Counted from the first letter of the stretch, positions 23,138 to 29,107 are shown. The stretch is 33,237 bases of DNA from Gammaproteobacteria bacterium (GCA_030429125.1 JAUIDF010000008.1:1-33237); one strand, 5' to 3'. Notes: generated by a model not told the origin, from the sequence alone. Translations and numbers: made by a program.

Positions 23138-23989
23138 ATGCACTCAAGAATTAAAGTGGAATCGGTGTTTCCAGAATTCGAGTGGCAATCTGCCAAGTTT
23201 CACATTGCCCAGAGATCTGGTGAGATGCAGCCGATCGATGCATTCACCGAGAGCTTTAGTGTCTGGCAGAATGAATGGAACGGAGCCTACCATTCGAATC
23301 ATTGCTGGAACAGACCATTTGTTTTCTCGATCATCGAATTACCAACTCAGCCGAACAAATGGCTTTTTGGTGGAGTATTTCGCGTACTTTCTCACCGAAA
23401 AGTAATGCGAAACGGAAAACGAATGTCATTCTACAAGGTCGACCTTCATTCGGCCGGAGAGACGTTGATCGGCCGGTTGATCATCAGCTGGAGAAAGGAT
23501 GCGAGAGCCAAGGGCCGCATACCAGATACAGTTCTCCCAAATATGTCCGTCGCCGAGCTGCTTCCGGAGCTCTATACTGGAATTGATTTTCCTGGCTACG
23601 ATAACATCAACCTGCCTTTCTCTACCCTTGAACAATTGTGGCGCGATGTAAAGCCCGACTGGTATTCCGCTCTCGCCAACTGCCAAGGCATCTACTTGAT
23701 CACTGACACCAAGACTGGTCGGCGATACGTTGGATCTGCCTACGGCGAGAATGGCATTTGGTCTAGATGGGGAGACTATTTTGATACCGGCGGGCACGGA
23801 AACAATAAACTTCTCAAGGAACTGATCAGCACCCACAAAGACCCTATCGGGTATGCCAGAAGGAATTTGCAGCTTTGCTTACTGGAACACATTTCTAGTC
23901 GAGCAAATGAGCAATACGTGATCATGCGGGAATCCTTCTGGAAGGAGGCTCTCTACACGAGGGGGGCGTTTGGCTTGAATGCAAACTGA
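23138..23989 (+). CDS. GIY-YIG nuclease family protein
   Basis: A 283-residue protein. The C-terminal third carries a GIY-YIG domain: GIYLITDTKTGRRYVGSAYG near residues 183-202, Arg in WSRWGDYF near 209, and RESFWKEALYTRGAFGLNAN at the end, where the acidic residue (E near 264 or 268) and the final Asn region match a widespread uncharacterised GIY-YIG subgroup. The N-terminal 175 residues form a separate domain of unknown role, perhaps DNA recognition. GIY-YIG enzymes cut DNA with one metal ion; catalysis here is inferred. GAGGA just precedes the ATG. It is in a cassette-like position: a perfect R'' site ATTTAAC follows 92 nt after the stop. Confidence 0.82.
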   Translation: MHSRIKVESVFPEFEWQSAKFHIAQRSGEMQPIDAFTESFSVWQNEWNGAYHSNHCWNRPFVFSIIELPTQPNKWLFGGVFRVLSHRKVMRNGKRMSFYKVDLHSAGETLIGRLIISWRKDARAKGRIPDTVLPNMSVAELLPELYTGIDFPGYDNINLPFSTLEQLWRDVKPDWYSALANCQGIYLITDTKTGRRYVGSAYGENGIWSRWGDYFDTGGHGNNKLLKELISTHKDPIGYARRNLQLCLLEHISSRANEQYVIMRESFWKEALYTRGAFGLNAN

Positions 23990-24080
23990 TGATCTGAAGG
24001 TTGATACCAATACCTCGACGGCTCCAACGCCGAGTACGGGCCAACACTCCCACGCCGAGCCTCGTACCGGTTTGATCAAT

Positions 24081-24087
24081 ATTTAAC
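24081..24087 (+). repeat. attC R'' core site ATTTAAC behind the GIY-YIG gene
   Basis: It matches RYYYAAC exactly and is followed by ACGAGCGCTCGG, similar to the ACGGCGCT after the ParB-cassette core. Repeat-element copy 2 begins 27 nt downstream. GTTGAGC (24235-24241) fits GTTRRRY and could be the right end, giving a site of about 160 bp enlarged by the inserted element. Confidence 0.5.
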
Positions 24088-24114
24088 ACGAGCGCTCGGA
24101 AAGCGGTGCTTCGG

Positions 24115-24143
24115 GTTTCGGGGACAGTATATGAAACCCGCAC
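24115..24143 (+). repeat. Repeat-element copy 2
   Basis: GTTTCGGGGACAGTATAT followed by GAAACCCGCAC. A degraded inverted end, GAGTATACTAAC, lies about 60-70 bp downstream (24198-24209), so the full element may be about 95 bp. Confidence 0.75.
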
Positions 24144-24310
24144 TGTCAAAGAGAAAGTGTAACGGCAGGTTTGTATGCTAGAGAATTTGGTTCTCGAATG
24201 AGTATACTAACGCAGAAATTGCGCGGAAACTACGTTGAGCTGTGACCTTGTACAAAAGGCTGCATATGACTGTTCGCCGGCCAATAAGCCGGAACTGCAT
24301 TGGCAGTCCC

Positions 24311-24358
24311 GTCCCAAAATGGACCAAGCTTTTTTGGGACAGTATACAAAATTCGCGC
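24311..24358 (+). repeat. Repeat-element copy 3 with an attached hairpin
   Basis: The element edge reads TTTTTGGGACAGTATAC then AAAATTCGCGC (24331-24358), one of the most diverged copies. Its start forms one arm of a perfect 9-bp inverted repeat GTCCCAAAA (24311-24319) / TTTTGGGAC (24332-24340) with a 12-nt loop. A degraded inverted end GAGTATATCGTCCCCGC follows at 24419-24435. Confidence 0.65.
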
Positions 24359-24471
24359 GGCGCGCCACGGCAGAGCAAGTCGTTGAGCAACGGCCGTTAA
24401 CAAACGCTGCATTTCATTGAGTATATCGTCCCCGCAACGTTCCGCATCACAAGTTCGTTATTCGCCCTGGA

Positions 24472-24478
24472 GTTAGAT
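24472..24478 (+). repeat. attC R' core site GTTAGAT before the LysE cassette
   Basis: It fits GTTRRRY exactly and ends at the base before the LysE GTG start. The GGAG ribosome site (24469-24472) overlaps it. The left part of this attC is not clear: CGTTAACAAACGCTG near 24395 is a candidate but pairs poorly with the right arm. Confidence 0.65.
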
Positions 24479-25096
24479 GTGAGTCCAATCGAGATACTGA
24501 TTCTGTTTACCGCGATGGCAACCTTGGCGCTGGTACCCAGCACCAGCGTCGCACTGGTGGTTGCTCGCTCTTCCACCGCCGGGTTCGCCAACGGCAGCGC
24601 GGTCGCGGCCGGGATCGTGGTAGGCGACCTTGTCTTTGTCTTCCTGGCCGTGTTTGGAATGGCGGCACTGGCCGAGGCGATGGGCAGCCTGTTCCTGGTT
24701 TTGAGGTACTTGGCGGGTGCGTACCTGATCTGGTTCGGCATAGGCCTCATGACATCCAGGCCTACATTGCGGGTAGAGGAGCATGGCCAGTCAGCTTCGA
24801 AGTTGTCGGCGAGCTTCCTCTCCGGGCTGCTCCTTACCCTCGGCGACGTCAAGGCGATTTTCTTCTACGCGAGCCTGTTCCCGGCTTTCGTCGATCTGGC
24901 AACCCTCCAGGCCTCGGATATCGCGATCATTTCCCTGTTGACCGTGGTCGCGGTCGGCGGCGTCAAGTTGGGCTATGCATATTTCGCACGAGTGGCTGTT
25001 TCCTATGCCAGGAACCTAAAGGCAGGACGAGCCGTCAAGGTTACGGCTGGCGGCTTCATGGTTGGCGCGGGAGCCTACCTTGTCGCCAAGGCCTAA
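24479..25096 (+). CDS. LysE family amino-acid exporter in a cassette
   Basis: A 205-residue inner-membrane protein with about six helices. The N-terminal ALVPSTSVALVVARSSTAGFANGSAVAAGIVVGD is the LysE/RhtB signature region (usually PGP; here PSTS). The central GLLLTLGDVKAIFFYASLFPAFVD matches the NPK-type motif, with Gly-Asp for Asn-Pro. These carriers export amino acids or related metabolites by proton antiport. The GTG start directly follows the attC site GTTAGAT, with GGAG six bases upstream, and the TAA stop lies inside GCCTAAC. It is therefore a complete cassette. Its base composition is closer to the host than the other cassettes. Confidence 0.88.
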   Translation: MSPIEILILFTAMATLALVPSTSVALVVARSSTAGFANGSAVAAGIVVGDLVFVFLAVFGMAALAEAMGSLFLVLRYLAGAYLIWFGIGLMTSRPTLRVEEHGQSASKLSASFLSGLLLTLGDVKAIFFYASLFPAFVDLATLQASDIAIISLLTVVAVGGVKLGYAYFARVAVSYARNLKAGRAVKVTAGGFMVGAGAYLVAKA

Positions 25097-25097
25097 C
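25091..25097 (+). repeat. attC R'' core site GCCTAAC behind the LysE gene
   Basis: It embeds the TAA stop of the LysE gene. Repeat-element copy 4 starts 9 nt later, and no GTTRRRY partner is found in the next 150 bp, so the element seems to have interrupted or replaced the right half of this attC. Confidence 0.65.
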
Positions 25098-25106
25098 GAT
25101 GCAGGT

Positions 25107-25135
25107 ATTTCGGGGACAGTATACGAAACTCACAC
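25107..25135 (+). repeat. Repeat-element copy 4
   Basis: ATTTCGGGGACAGTATAC followed by GAAACTCACAC; the core matches the consensus perfectly. It sits directly behind the LysE attC core. No matching inverted end is seen before the next gene. Confidence 0.85.
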
Positions 25136-25253
25136 AACCGATGAGTCAGCTCGAGCCCCCACGCCGTGATGGACGAGATGCCTGGATCTCGGCTGACCAA
25201 CCCGCGGGGAAACTTCTATCTGGTTACCACGCGTGAATACCACGTGATCCTCA

Positions 25254-25658
25254 ATGGATAATTATATTGACACGGTTCGCTCAACGGGCTTTGACACTGG
25301 CCATCGGCGACCGCGGTCATGGTGGTGGTGCGTATCCGTCGTTGCGACTGGCGTCTTCTTGGGTAATCTCATCGCCTTCGCGGCCTATCAGTTGTACCTG
25401 GAGTGGGAATTCCGGAGGTTCGTAATCGCTTTCGGGCAGGCATTCACGGAACAGGCGGAGAGTTCGCGCGAAGCCATGGAACAGCTCGCGAAGGAGAACG
25501 CAGCCCGCGTTCAAAGCCAGCGAGACAGGTCAGCCACCATGGCGCAACTGCGAAGAACTTGTGACTATTGGACGAAAGTTATTCGCACCGAGAATACCTC
25601 GTTGAATCGAGGGTACCAACGCATGGCCTGCGCTCGTGTTCGGGATTTCCTCGATTGA
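25254..25658 (+). CDS. Small single-helix membrane protein (134 aa)
   Basis: A 134-residue protein with one membrane segment at about residues 27-48 (VSVVATGVFLGNLIAFAAYQLYL). A charged coiled-coil-like stretch follows (AFTEQAESSREAMEQLAKENAARVQSQRD), and then a C-terminal region with two Cys, RTCDYWTKVIRTEN and RMACARVRDFL. I recall similar hypothetical proteins in accessory DNA of other proteobacteria, without known function. No good ribosome site precedes the ATG. The next membrane-protein gene is 115 bp downstream on the same strand, and the two may act together. Confidence 0.6.
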   Translation: MDNYIDTVRSTGFDTGHRRPRSWWWCVSVVATGVFLGNLIAFAAYQLYLEWEFRRFVIAFGQAFTEQAESSREAMEQLAKENAARVQSQRDRSATMAQLRRTCDYWTKVIRTENTSLNRGYQRMACARVRDFLD

Positions 25659-25773
25659 CGTCGATGAACAGCTTGACGATTGCGCTTCTCGACGAGTCGT
25701 TGGATTGCCTGATTGACTCCCTCGTTCCAGCTTCGAGGCCAATTGACAACTTTGTTTACGCATTCTCGGAAAG

Positions 25774-26409
25774 ATGAACACCACGAATCTTTTTGTCGAG
25801 CTCATTGTAATCGGCGTCGGAGTTTCGTTCTGGCTCCTGCTTGTCGCTTGTTCGGTGTTCGGTAGTTCTTGGTTGCCTGACAATGACGGAGTGATTCTCG
25901 TCGCCGCGATTCCTTCCCTGGCTGTCGTATACGCCCTCGGAATTATCTGGGACAGGATTTCAGATTGGATCTTTCAAAAGTTCTGGACAGACGACCTCCG
26001 AAGCAGACATTTCGACAGCCTGGGAGAGTATTACAATGCCCGTCGAACGCTTCTTACACAATCCGGTGCGCTATCGGAGCTGCTTGAGTATGGCCGGAGT
26101 CGACTCAGAATCTGCAGAGGCTGGACTCTGAACGCCTTGATGAGTGCAATCGCGCTGAATATTTTTACTTGGAGTGATCATTCGCCTGTATTTGAGATTG
26201 ACCGTACCCGCTTGTCGATATTCGGCTCCGTCTTTCTCATTCTTTTGGCGGGTGGTTCATGGTTTGCCTGGCGGAGTCTTGCGGCGTCCGAATACCGAAA
26301 AATTTCTGAACAGTCGGCCTGGCTCGAATCCAGAAATAGTACGCACGGAATTTCGGGGACAGTATACGAAACTCGCGCCGGCAGTGAGGCAGGACGCGGC
26401 GTTGCGTGA
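25774..26409 (+). CDS. Multi-helix membrane protein of unknown function
   Basis: A 211-residue protein with about four membrane helices: two in the first 70 residues (LFVELIVIGVGVSFWLLLVACSVFG and a second ending in VVYALGIIWDRI) and two at about 118-170. Between them lies a cytoplasmic-type segment with LGEYYNARRTLLTQSGALSELLEYGRSRLRICRGW, which I recall in hypothetical membrane proteins from many bacteria. No function is known to me. The last 20 or so residues (GISGTVYETRAG...) are encoded by repeat-element copy 5, so the native C-terminus has been replaced or extended. GAAAG precedes the ATG. Confidence 0.65.
   Translation: MNTTNLFVELIVIGVGVSFWLLLVACSVFGSSWLPDNDGVILVAAIPSLAVVYALGIIWDRISDWIFQKFWTDDLRSRHFDSLGEYYNARRTLLTQSGALSELLEYGRSRLRICRGWTLNALMSAIALNIFTWSDHSPVFEIDRTRLSIFGSVFLILLAGGSWFAWRSLAASEYRKISEQSAWLESRNSTHGISGTVYETRAGSEAGRGVA
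26350..26377 (+). repeat. Repeat-element copy 5, inside the 3' end of a coding gene
   Basis: ATTTCGGGGACAGTATAC followed by GAAACTCGCG, a perfect core. It is translated as ISGTVYETR at the C-terminus of the membrane protein 25774-26409. Confidence 0.85.
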
Positions 26410-26493
26410 CGGCTATCAGGAAGCTCGCTATTTCGTTTTCGTAAACGCTCCCAATCCACTGACCCGGCAGTTTCACGATGCGAAGGCAAGGTA

Positions 26494-26530
26494 TTAACGC
26501 TACACTGACGTGTCGACAAGCGCGTTAAAC
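26494..26530 (+). repeat. Short attC-like hairpin ending in GTTAAAC
   Basis: Perfect 7-bp arms TTAACGC (26494-26500) and GCGTTAA (26522-26528) enclose an inner perfect hairpin ACAC-TGAC-GTGT (26502-26513). The right arm overlaps GTTAAAC (26524-26530), which fits GTTRRRY; the left contains TATTAAC, one mismatch from RYYYAAC. At about 40 bp it is shorter than a normal attC and may be a deleted one. Confidence 0.45.
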
Positions 26531-26635
26531 CCCAGGACAGGAGACGTTCGCCTTGATCCCTTGGGCACGCGATACGAAAGACGATCCCGACACCACAGAG
26601 GGGTGGGTGTCATGAGCCGGACAAGTATCGTTTAA

Positions 26636-26773
26636 CGAAGCTGGGAGGCCGTGACGGCTGGCGATTTCGATGCCTTGGTGGCGGACTACGTGGAAGACAT
26701 GACCCACATCATGCCGGGGCAGGCGGATGCCCTTGTAAGATCGAAGTGCCTTTCGCGGCGCGCTGGACGGGAT
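26636..26773 (+). pseudogene. Truncated SnoaL/DUF4440-like gene fragment
   Basis: The frame reads RSWEAVTAGDFDALVADYVEDMTHIMPGQADALV, matching the first helix and strand of SnoaL-like (NTF2-fold, ketosteroid-isomerase type) proteins. An in-frame TAA (26633-26635) lies just before it. After about 45 codons the frame enters repeat-element copy 6 and ends at 26863, so the rest of the roughly 120-residue domain is missing. It is a remnant truncated at or near the element insertion. Confidence 0.6.
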
Positions 26774-26914
26774 ATTTCGGGGACAGTATACAAGACTCGC
26801 ACCGTTAACGAGGACGGCCAAGATATTTGGCGGTGGCTATCAAAGGGCTCGATGCTGAGTTAAGTATACTGTCCCCGAAACTCCAGTGTAGTTAACTATA
26901 CTGTCCCCGAAATT
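26774..26914. mobile_element. MITE-like element with terminal inverted repeats (copy 6)
   Basis: The left end ATTTCGGGGACAGTATAC (26774-26791) is matched by two inverted right ends, GTATACTGTCCCCGAAA (26864-26880) and TATACTGTCCCCGAAAT (26897-26913). Using the first, the terminal repeat TTTCGGGGACAGTATAC is 17 bp and perfect and the element is about 107 bp. There is no transposase ORF, so it is non-autonomous. From memory, similar GGGGACAGTATACT motifs occur beside IS200-type/REP-associated tyrosine transposases in gammaproteobacteria; I cannot check this here. Confidence 0.7.
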
Positions 26915-26971
26915 GTGGGCGGGCGGATTGGGGTTTGGTTTTTGTCATGCGGTGATCGCGGGAGATCGGCG

Positions 26972-27874
26972 ATGAGCGACATCCCCTACCCGGTGAAGAC
27001 CCGGGAATTGCACAACCATCATTTCGATTCGACCATCTGGAATGACTTCCGGTTTCGCGACGACGACATCGTCATCGCAACCTATGCCAAGTCCGGCACG
27101 ACATGGATGCAGCAGATCGTGGCGCAGTTGCTGTTCAATGGCGCCGAGGACATGGAGGTGGCGGAGATGTCGCCCTGGCTCGATCTCAGGGTGCCGCCGA
27201 AGGAGATCAAGCTGCCGGTGGTGGAGGCGCAGACGCACCGGCGCTTCATCAAGACGCACCTGCCGGTGGATGCATTGGTGTTTTCCGAGCGCGCGAAGTA
27301 CATCTACATCGGCCGCGACGGGCGCGACGTCGTGTGGAGCTTTTACAACCACCACGCCAACGCCAATGCCGCCTGGTACGAGGCGCTGAACGACACGCCG
27401 GGCCGGGTGGGGCCGCCAATCGAGCCGCCGCCGGACTCCGTCGTACAGTATTTCGACGATTGGCTCGAAGGGGACGGCTATCCGTTCTGGTCGCTGTGGG
27501 AGAACGTGCGCACCTGGTGGGCGGTTCGCGATCTGCCGAACGTGCTGCTCGTTCACTTCGCGAAGTTGAAGGCCGACATGCCCGGCGAGATTCGGCGGAT
27601 TGCGGAGTTCATCGGCACGCCCATCGACGAGTCGAACTGGGAGAAGATCCTGCTGCACTGCAGTTTCGATTACATGAAGGCCAACGCCACGAAGAGCGTG
27701 CCGCTCGGCGGCGCCTTCTGGGACGGTGGCGCGCAAGTCTTCATCAACAAGGGTATCAACGGCCGCTGGCGCGACATGCTGTCGGCGGCAGACGTCGCCC
27801 GCTACGAGGCGCGCGCCAAAGCGGAACTCGGCGAGGACTGCGCGCGCTGGCTCGCCACCGGTGACATCGGTTGA
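26972..27874 (+). CDS. Sulfotransferase (PAPS-dependent)
   Basis: A 300-residue cytosolic-type sulfotransferase. The 5'-phosphosulfate loop YAKSGTTWMQQI is at residues 38-49. HLPVD near 96-100 may correspond to the acceptor-side catalytic region. The 3'-phosphate site YIGRDGRDVVWSFYNHH is at 112-128. The C-terminal KGINGRWRDML matches the RKGxxGDWK-type PAPS-binding motif. It moves sulfate from PAPS to a hydroxyl or amine; the acceptor is unknown. ATG 26972 has GGAG seven bases upstream. It marks the return to host-like base composition, and lies 58 bp right of the repeat element. Confidence 0.92.
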   Translation: MSDIPYPVKTRELHNHHFDSTIWNDFRFRDDDIVIATYAKSGTTWMQQIVAQLLFNGAEDMEVAEMSPWLDLRVPPKEIKLPVVEAQTHRRFIKTHLPVDALVFSERAKYIYIGRDGRDVVWSFYNHHANANAAWYEALNDTPGRVGPPIEPPPDSVVQYFDDWLEGDGYPFWSLWENVRTWWAVRDLPNVLLVHFAKLKADMPGEIRRIAEFIGTPIDESNWEKILLHCSFDYMKANATKSVPLGGAFWDGGAQVFINKGINGRWRDMLSAADVARYEARAKAELGEDCARWLATGDIG

Positions 27875-27904
27875 ATATGAACTCGCGCCGGACTGGATCG
27901 ACGC

Positions 27905-27941
27905 AGACCGTGTGGGGTCTGCTCACGTGCTTGTGCACGTG
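27905..27941. terminator. Tandem hairpins after the sulfotransferase gene
   Basis: Two adjacent inverted repeats: AGACC-GTGTGG-GGTCT (27905-27920) and a perfect CACGTGC-TTGT-GCACGTG (27924-27941). There is no long T run, but they follow the stop by 31 bp and end just before the next promoter. They may terminate or insulate the transcript; a protein-binding site is the alternative. Confidence 0.4.
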
Positions 27942-27947
27942 GGTCGA

Positions 27948-27976
27948 TTGATTCTTTCGGCGACGCGGGCTATGCT
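27948..27976 (+). promoter_or_regulatory. Sigma-70-type promoter upstream of the Rnk-like gene
   Basis: TTGATT (27948-27953) and TATGCT (27971-27976) have exactly 17 nt between them; each matches the consensus at four of six positions. The start would be near 27983, leaving a 5' leader of about 230 nt before the ATG at 28215. The intervening 340-bp gap holds no recognised gene. Confidence 0.5.
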
Positions 27977-28214
27977 CCGCGCCATGCCTTCCACCTCCTG
28001 CACACGCACCGGTCTGCTCGACGCACGACGCCTTGTCGTCGCGGCGCGCGCCTGCGTGTCCGGCCTGAAAAGATCCAGGGATCTCGGTCGCACGATCACA
28101 CATCTGCAAGCCCGGCGATCCCCCCACCACGTATAGCGCAAACCTCGATCGCCGGGCGTGACACTCGCGCACCCCTGGTCCGGAACATTCCGGAATCTCC
28201 ATCGAGGAACTGTC

Positions 28215-28616
28215 ATGACTGTGTTCGAAGAAACCGATCGGCTATTCACCGATCTCGACGTGGTACGCATTCGCAAGCTGGTTGAAACGCTCGTACCCGA
28301 AACGCTCTCCGATCGCCTGGACGACTGCGAGGCGGTGCCGTCGCGGCAGATACCGGGCGATGTCGTCACCATGAACTCGCGGGTCTTGATTCGCGACCAC
28401 GCCACCGGGCAGGAGACGTCGTTCACGCTCGGCTACCCGAATCGCGGCGCGATCGAACGCGGCCTGGTGTCGGTGTTGTCCCCGCTCGGTTCCAGCCTGC
28501 TCGGCTTGCGCGTCGGCAGCGACTTTTCCTGGCGCACGCCCGATGGCGCCCAACGCTCGGCGACGCTCGAGTCCATCCTGTTCCAGCCGGAGGCGAACGG
28601 GGACTTCGTCAGTTGA
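28215..28616 (+). CDS. rnk: Rnk-like nucleoside diphosphate kinase regulator (GreA/GreB C-terminal fold)
   Basis: A 133-residue protein. A short helical N-terminal region of about 45 residues (FTDLDVVRIRKLVETL) replaces the long GreA coiled coil. The FKBP-like GreA/GreB C-terminal domain follows: DVVTMNSRVLIRD, TSFTLGYP, VSVLSPLGSSLLGLRVGSDF and a final ATLESILFQPE. Rnk binds RNA polymerase in the secondary channel but is too short to cleave RNA. It was first found as a regulator of nucleoside diphosphate kinase and alginate production. GAGGAA lies upstream of the ATG. The gene ends in a strong hairpin terminator shared with the convergent cold-shock gene. Confidence 0.85.
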   Translation: MTVFEETDRLFTDLDVVRIRKLVETLVPETLSDRLDDCEAVPSRQIPGDVVTMNSRVLIRDHATGQETSFTLGYPNRGAIERGLVSVLSPLGSSLLGLRVGSDFSWRTPDGAQRSATLESILFQPEANGDFVS

Positions 28617-28645
28617 CGGGGCGTGCTCGAACCGGGAACAAGACG

Positions 28646-28672
28646 AAAAAGCCCCGCGAAGGCGGGGCTTTT
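28646..28672. terminator. Bidirectional Rho-independent terminator
   Basis: A perfect GC stem GCCCCGC-GAAG-GCGGGGC (28651-28668) is flanked by an A run on the left and TTTT on the right. It therefore works for the Rnk-like gene on the plus strand and for the cold-shock gene on the minus strand. Confidence 0.92.
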
Positions 28673-28732
28673 CAACGTGCTCTCGGCCGAACGGACCGCT
28701 AGCTGGCGGCCCGTCCTGCGGGCAAACGTGAA

Positions 28733-28936
28733 TCAGGCGATCTTGAGATCGCCGGCGGCCTGCTTGCCGCGCTCGCTGACCACGTTGTAGCTCACGCGCT
28801 GACCCTCGTTCAGCGTGCTGAGACCGGCGCGCTCCACCGCGGAGACGTGCACGAAGACGTCCTTCGAACCGTTTTCCGGCTGAATGAAACCAAAACCCTT
28901 CGTCGGGTTGAACCACTTTACAGTACCGATAGCCAT
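28733..28936 (-). CDS. Cold-shock domain protein, CspA family
   Basis: A 67-residue single cold-shock domain. [20 protein letters not shown] contains RNP1 (KGFGFI), and DVFVHVSAV is RNP2; the end [15 protein letters not shown] is typical. Such proteins bind single-stranded RNA and act as RNA chaperones and antiterminators. ATG 28936 has GGAGG seven bases upstream. A promoter about 145-170 nt upstream predicts a leader of about 136 nt, as in cold-inducible csp genes whose leader folds differently at low temperature. A longer N-terminal frame exists but lacks family similarity. Confidence 0.95.
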   Translation of the reverse strand: MAIGTVKWFNPTKGFGFIQPENGSKDVFVHVSAVERAGLSTLNEGQRVSYNVVSERGKQAAGDLKIA

Positions 28937-29107
28937 GATGGCCTCCATAGGATATGAGTTACGCGCGCAAATCGGGCGCGTGTCGAACAATCGAGCAGTA
29001 GTGGTTGTCTTTAGGTAGCGCCGCCCAGGAATCGGACGGGTAGATGAAGGCAGGCCAGTATCGAAGATTGCGGGCGCGAATATAGAGTTCTGCCGGGAGA
29101 ATAGCAA
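28937..29107 (-). promoter_or_regulatory. Promoter and long 5' leader of the cold-shock gene
   Basis: On the minus strand TTGCTA (29107-29102) and TATATT (29084-29079) have exactly 17 nt between them, with a start near 29072. The roughly 136-nt leader runs to the GGAGG before the ATG. Leaders of this length are usual in cspA-type genes and control translation by temperature-dependent folding; that role is inferred. Confidence 0.6.

Larger units (their letters stand above)
21245..26530 (+). mobile_element. Integron gene-cassette cluster without integrase (CALIN-like)
   Basis: Seven plus-strand coding units, mostly unrelated, are separated by sites with attC hallmarks. R''-type GCCTAAC sites with the stop codon embedded occur at 21716, 22729 and 25091, and an R''-type ATTTAAC at 24081. 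R'-type sites are GTTAGGC at 22323, GTTAGAT at 24472 and GTTAAAC at 26524. One attC (22272-22329) is complete. Genes start 0-13 nt after the R' sites. Base composition is clearly more A+T-rich than the flanks, especially 21.2-24.4 kb. No tyrosine integrase is in the window, so this is either a CALIN or the distal part of a longer integron. Several attC sites are interrupted by a short repeated element. Confidence 0.72.

Noticed and set aside
22833-23405. Plus-strand frame overlapping the start of the GIY-YIG gene
   Set aside because: It runs out of frame through the GIY-YIG N-terminus; only its first part before repeat copy 1 could be a real remnant, and I do not recognise it.
25169-25261. 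Short frame between copy 4 and the 134-aa gene that could be a remnant of an IS200-type transposase
   Set aside because: About 30 codons without a recognisable HUH or tyrosine motif; similarity is only impressionistic.
22961-26914. CRISPR array suggested by the repeated TTTCGGGGACAGTATAC units
   Set aside because: Spacing is irregular (about 0.1 to 1.2 kb), genes lie between copies, some copies are inverted and no cas genes are present.
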